A stretch of DNA of 64,000 nucleotides from Rubrivivax sp. (GTDB taxonomy: Bacteria > Pseudomonadota > Gammaproteobacteria > Burkholderiales > Burkholderiaceae_C), in contig JAIYCR010000096.1 of the NCBI GenBank assembly GCA_027487905.1, forward strand, positions 1 through 64,000, read 5' to 3'. The notes under the pieces are model-generated. The model worked only from the letters and a program-made list of their open reading frames with translations, did not search any database and was not told the origin of the DNA. Made by a program: the position numbers and the translations under genes. Each line of letters starts with the position of its first letter. Within the stretch, counting starts at the first letter, position 1. Positions 61,670 to 64,000 of this stretch are shown one piece after another.

Positions 61670-62362
61670 ATGGCCCACATTCATTTCATCGGCGGCGAGA
61701 AAGGCGGGGTGGGCAAGTCCCTCGTCGCCCGCCTGCTCGCCCAGCACTTCATCGACGGCGCCCGGGACTTCGCCGGCTTCGACACCGACCGCTCGCACGG
61801 CGCGCTGATGCGCTTCTATGCCGGCTATGCACAGGCGCTGGTGCTCGATCGCCCCGAATCGCTCGACCCGGTGCTCGAAGCGGCCCTCGCGCAGCCGGGC
61901 CGGCCGGTGCTGGTGGACCTGGCCGCGCAGACGCTGGACCCGCTGGTGCGCTGGATGGACGATGCCGGCGTGCCTGAGCTGGCCGCCGAGTCGGGTGTGT
62001 CCATCACCCACTGGCATGTCATGGACGCCGGCCGCGATTCGACCGACCTGCTGCGACGTGTGCTCGACCGGCTGGAGGGCCGGGTCGGCCATGTGCTGGT
62101 GCGCAATGCGCTGCGCGGCGACGATTTCCGGCTGCTGGATGAATCGGGCCTGGCCGAGCGCGCACGGGCCTTGGGCGCACGCGAGTTGCTGATCCGCCGC
62201 CTGCCGGAATCGGTGGCCCAGCGGCTGGACGCGCTCAGCAGCAGCTTCTGGGCCGCGCAGCAGGCCGGCGCCGGCGAGGCTTCGCTGGGCCTGCTGGACC
62301 GCCAGCGACTGAAGCTCTGGCGGCGCGACATCACCCAGCAGTTCGAAGCCCTGGCCCTCTAG
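61670..62362 (+). CDS. ParA/MinD-like P-loop ATPase
   Basis: 230 residues from ATG 61670. A deviant Walker A motif begins at residue 7 (GGEKGGVGKSLVARLLAQ); it has the signature Lys of the SIMIBI class. FAGFDTDRSHGALMRFY is the next switch region, and PVLVDLAAQTLDPLV the Walker B-like strand. There is no ParB-like gene and no plasmid functions nearby, so a chromosomal positioning or accessory role is more likely than plasmid partition. Some databases call similar proteins mobilization proteins. Confidence 0.82.
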   Translation: MAHIHFIGGEKGGVGKSLVARLLAQHFIDGARDFAGFDTDRSHGALMRFYAGYAQALVLDRPESLDPVLEAALAQPGRPVLVDLAAQTLDPLVRWMDDAGVPELAAESGVSITHWHVMDAGRDSTDLLRRVLDRLEGRVGHVLVRNALRGDDFRLLDESGLAERARALGARELLIRRLPESVAQRLDALSSSFWAAQQAGAGEASLGLLDRQRLKLWRRDITQQFEALAL

Positions 62363-62401
62363 GGCGCGAGCCGCTTCCCGCGGCAACGCTGCGGCGGGGG
62401 G

Positions 62402-63865
62402 TCAGAGCGGCGCGGCCAAGCGGGGCGTACCGCCCGCACCGCCGCCCAGTGCGCGGTAGAGCGCCACCCGGTTCTGCAGCAGGGCCAGCCGTGTCTGCAC
62501 CACCGCCTGCCGGGCTGCGAAGGCCGATCGCTGCGCATCCAGCGCCTCAAGCGAACTGCTCACGCCGTTGCGAAGCCTGAGCTCGGCGAGGTCCAGCCGG
62601 CGGGCCTCGGCATCCGCCTGCGCCTGGGCGGCGCTGAGCTGCTCGCCCAGCGTGGCGCGCCCTGCCAGCGCATCGGCCACCTCCCGGAAGCCAGCCTGGA
62701 TCGCGCGTTCGTACTGCGCGATGGCCACATCCCGCTGGGCCTGCGACACCGCCAGACCCGCCCGGTTGCGGCCTGCATCGAAGAGCGGCTGCACCAGCTG
62801 CGCCACGAAGCCATAGGCGCCGGTCTGGAAGAGATCGGCCAGCTGCGGGCTGGCCGTGCCCAGGCTGCCGGTCAGGCTGATGCGGGGCCAGAACGCGGCC
62901 CGCGCCGCGCCGATGTTGGCGTTGGCAGAGATCAGCAGCTGCTCGGCCTGCCGCACGTCCGGCCGTTGCAGCAGCACATCGGCGCCCAGGGCTTCGGGCA
63001 GTTCGGGCAGCACGATGCGCTCGAGCGGCGGGGGTAGGGGCAGGGCGGTGCCGGCCGGCAGCGGCTCGCCCACCAGCAGCACCAGCGCGTTGAGGTCCAG
63101 CGCGCGCTGGCGCTGCGTCTGGGCCAGCGCCACCCGGGCGGCCTCCACCAGGCTGCGCGCGCCCTGCAGGTCCAGTTCGGTGGCCACGCCCTGGTCCAGG
63201 CGCAGCTGCGTCAGCCGCAGCGACTCCAGGCGCGAGCGCAGCGTCTGCCGGGTCAGCTCCAGCAGCTCGTCGCCGGCCGTCACCGCCAGGGCCTGCTGGG
63301 CCACGGCCGCGACCAGCGCCACCTGGGCGGCGTCGCGCCCGGCCTGGCTGGCCAGCCACTGGGCGGCCGCCGCGTCGCCCAGGGCGCGCACCCGGCCGAA
63401 GAGGTCGACTTCGTAGGCGCTCAGCTGCAGTCCGGCGCTGTAGAGGCTGGCCGTGCTGCCGTTGGCCTGGGTCTGGCGGCTGGCGGACACGCCCGCGCCG
63501 ATCGTCGGCCACGCATCCGCACGGCGCAGCTGCAGGTTGGCGCGGGCGATCTCGATGTTCAGCACCGCGACCCGCAGGTCGCGGTTGTTGCGCAGCGCCC
63601 GGGCGATCAGTTCGCGCAGTGCCGGATCACCGAAGTGATCCGTCCAGGCAGTGTCCGCTGCGGCCCGGGCCGCCCCCGCAAGCGCTGCGGACGCCGCGGA
63701 GCCGGAGAGGTCCGCAAACCGTTCGGCCACCGGCAGCGCGGGCCGCTCGAAGTCCGGGGTGAGCGAGGTGCAGGCACCGGTCAGCGCGAGCGCTGCCGAG
63801 GCGACCAGGGCCCGCACGAGCGGCACGGCCCCTGATGAGGACAGGCCACGCTCAGCCCTGTGCAT
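62402..63865 (-). CDS. RND efflux outer-membrane lipoprotein channel (NodT/OprM family)
   Basis: 487 residues from ATG 63865. A signal with a candidate lipidation cysteine is seen (ALALTGACTSLTPDFERP). Two OEP repeats follow, with typical segments: LRELIARALRNNRDLRVAVLNIE, SLYSAGLQLSAYEVDLFGRVR, DVRQAEQLLISANANIGAARA and GVSSSLEALDAQRSAFAARQ. It is the outer-membrane exit duct of a tripartite pump. Its start overlaps the end of the pump gene upstream by 14 bases, so they are one operon; it could also serve the pump at 13.8 kb. Confidence 0.93.
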   Translation of the reverse strand: MHRAERGLSSSGAVPLVRALVASAALALTGACTSLTPDFERPALPVAERFADLSGSAASAALAGAARAAADTAWTDHFGDPALRELIARALRNNRDLRVAVLNIEIARANLQLRRADAWPTIGAGVSASRQTQANGSTASLYSAGLQLSAYEVDLFGRVRALGDAAAAQWLASQAGRDAAQVALVAAVAQQALAVTAGDELLELTRQTLRSRLESLRLTQLRLDQGVATELDLQGARSLVEAARVALAQTQRQRALDLNALVLLVGEPLPAGTALPLPPPLERIVLPELPEALGADVLLQRPDVRQAEQLLISANANIGAARAAFWPRISLTGSLGTASPQLADLFQTGAYGFVAQLVQPLFDAGRNRAGLAVSQAQRDVAIAQYERAIQAGFREVADALAGRATLGEQLSAAQAQADAEARRLDLAELRLRNGVSSSLEALDAQRSAFAARQAVVQTRLALLQNRVALYRALGGGAGGTPRLAAPL

Positions 63866-64000
63866 CCGCGCCTCCCTGGATGGACGCGGGCGCGGGATTG
63901 GCTTCCCGGGGCGGCGGCGCCGGCAGGAAACGCCGCACCACGACGAAGAACACCGGCACGAAGATCACCGACAGCAGCACGGCGCTGACCATGCCCCCCA
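63852..64000 (-). CDS. RND efflux permease, C-terminal end (cut by window)
   Basis: The minus-strand frame is open from the window edge to a TGA at 63852-63854 and encodes about 48 residues. GGMVSAVLLSVIFVPVFFVV is the final membrane segment of AcrB-like HAE1 pumps, followed by VRRFLPAPPP and a short tail. The larger part lies beyond the window. Confidence 0.88.
   Translation of the reverse strand, partial: GGMVSAVLLSVIFVPVFFVVVRRFLPAPPPREANPAPASIQGGADAQG

Overview
The window is very GC-rich, gene-dense bacterial DNA. Many genes start at GTG or TTG, and stop and start codons often overlap as ATGA, GTGA or TTGA. The gene content (Bug-type tripartite tricarboxylate receptors, TRAP transporters, ybgC-tolQRA, a ribD/ribBA/ribH/nusB block, a TssQ-like lipoprotein) points to a betaproteobacterium of the order Burkholderiales, probably near Rubrivivax, Leptothrix or Ideonella. 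That placement is inference from gene content. About 62 protein genes are supported, two of them cut by the window ends. No tRNA, rRNA, CRISPR array, insertion sequence or prophage was seen.

Layout. 1-12.4 kb looks like a catabolic and uptake island: a partial Bug receptor, an SDR dehydrogenase, an unknown protein, an aldehyde dehydrogenase, a divergently read molybdenum hydroxylase operon (CoxG-like, FAD, 2Fe-2S and Mo subunits), a TetR regulator with a clear palindromic operator, and a complete TRAP transporter. 12.5-17 kb is an RND efflux adaptor and pump. 17.2-21.9 kb holds ubiD, a lytic transglycosylase, a ZTP riboswitch in front of glyA, and nrdR. 22.1-26.1 kb is four overlapping genes for type IV minor pilin-like proteins. 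26.2-29.8 kb is riboflavin synthesis (ribD, a ribBA whose GTP cyclohydrolase half lacks its zinc motif, ribH) and nusB. 29.8-35.9 kb carries an aminotransferase, a Ser/Thr kinase, a TssQ-like lipoprotein and ybgC-tolQRA. 36.0-42.4 kb has an Lrp regulator facing a homodimeric 2-oxoacid dehydrogenase E1, then manganese catalase, a ZIP transporter and an unknown membrane protein.

42.4-52.6 kb is the most interesting part. It holds a zinc-competent GTP cyclohydrolase II with a long N-terminal extension, a RibD-type reductase without a deaminase domain, a methyltransferase, a glycosyltransferase, a pyruvoyl-tetrahydropterin-synthase homologue that has lost most catalytic residues, and a dehydrogenase without zinc ligands. 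Next to these are a CDP-alcohol phosphatidyltransferase, a YceI protein, an LTA-synthase-like membrane enzyme and an FkbM methyltransferase. I read it as a candidate uncharacterised pathway that turns a GTP-derived pyrimidine or pteridine into a glycosylated or methylated, possibly lipid-linked, product. It is followed by the only gene-free stretch over 300 bases (52.55-53.23 kb), which carries a good sigma-70-type promoter.

53.2-64 kb is a mix of single genes: a histone-deacetylase-family enzyme, a VWA protein, an alpha/beta hydrolase, two MDR oxidoreductases, an OmpA-like protein, a phospholipase D lipoprotein, a ParA-like ATPase, and the outer-membrane and truncated inner-membrane parts of a second RND efflux system.
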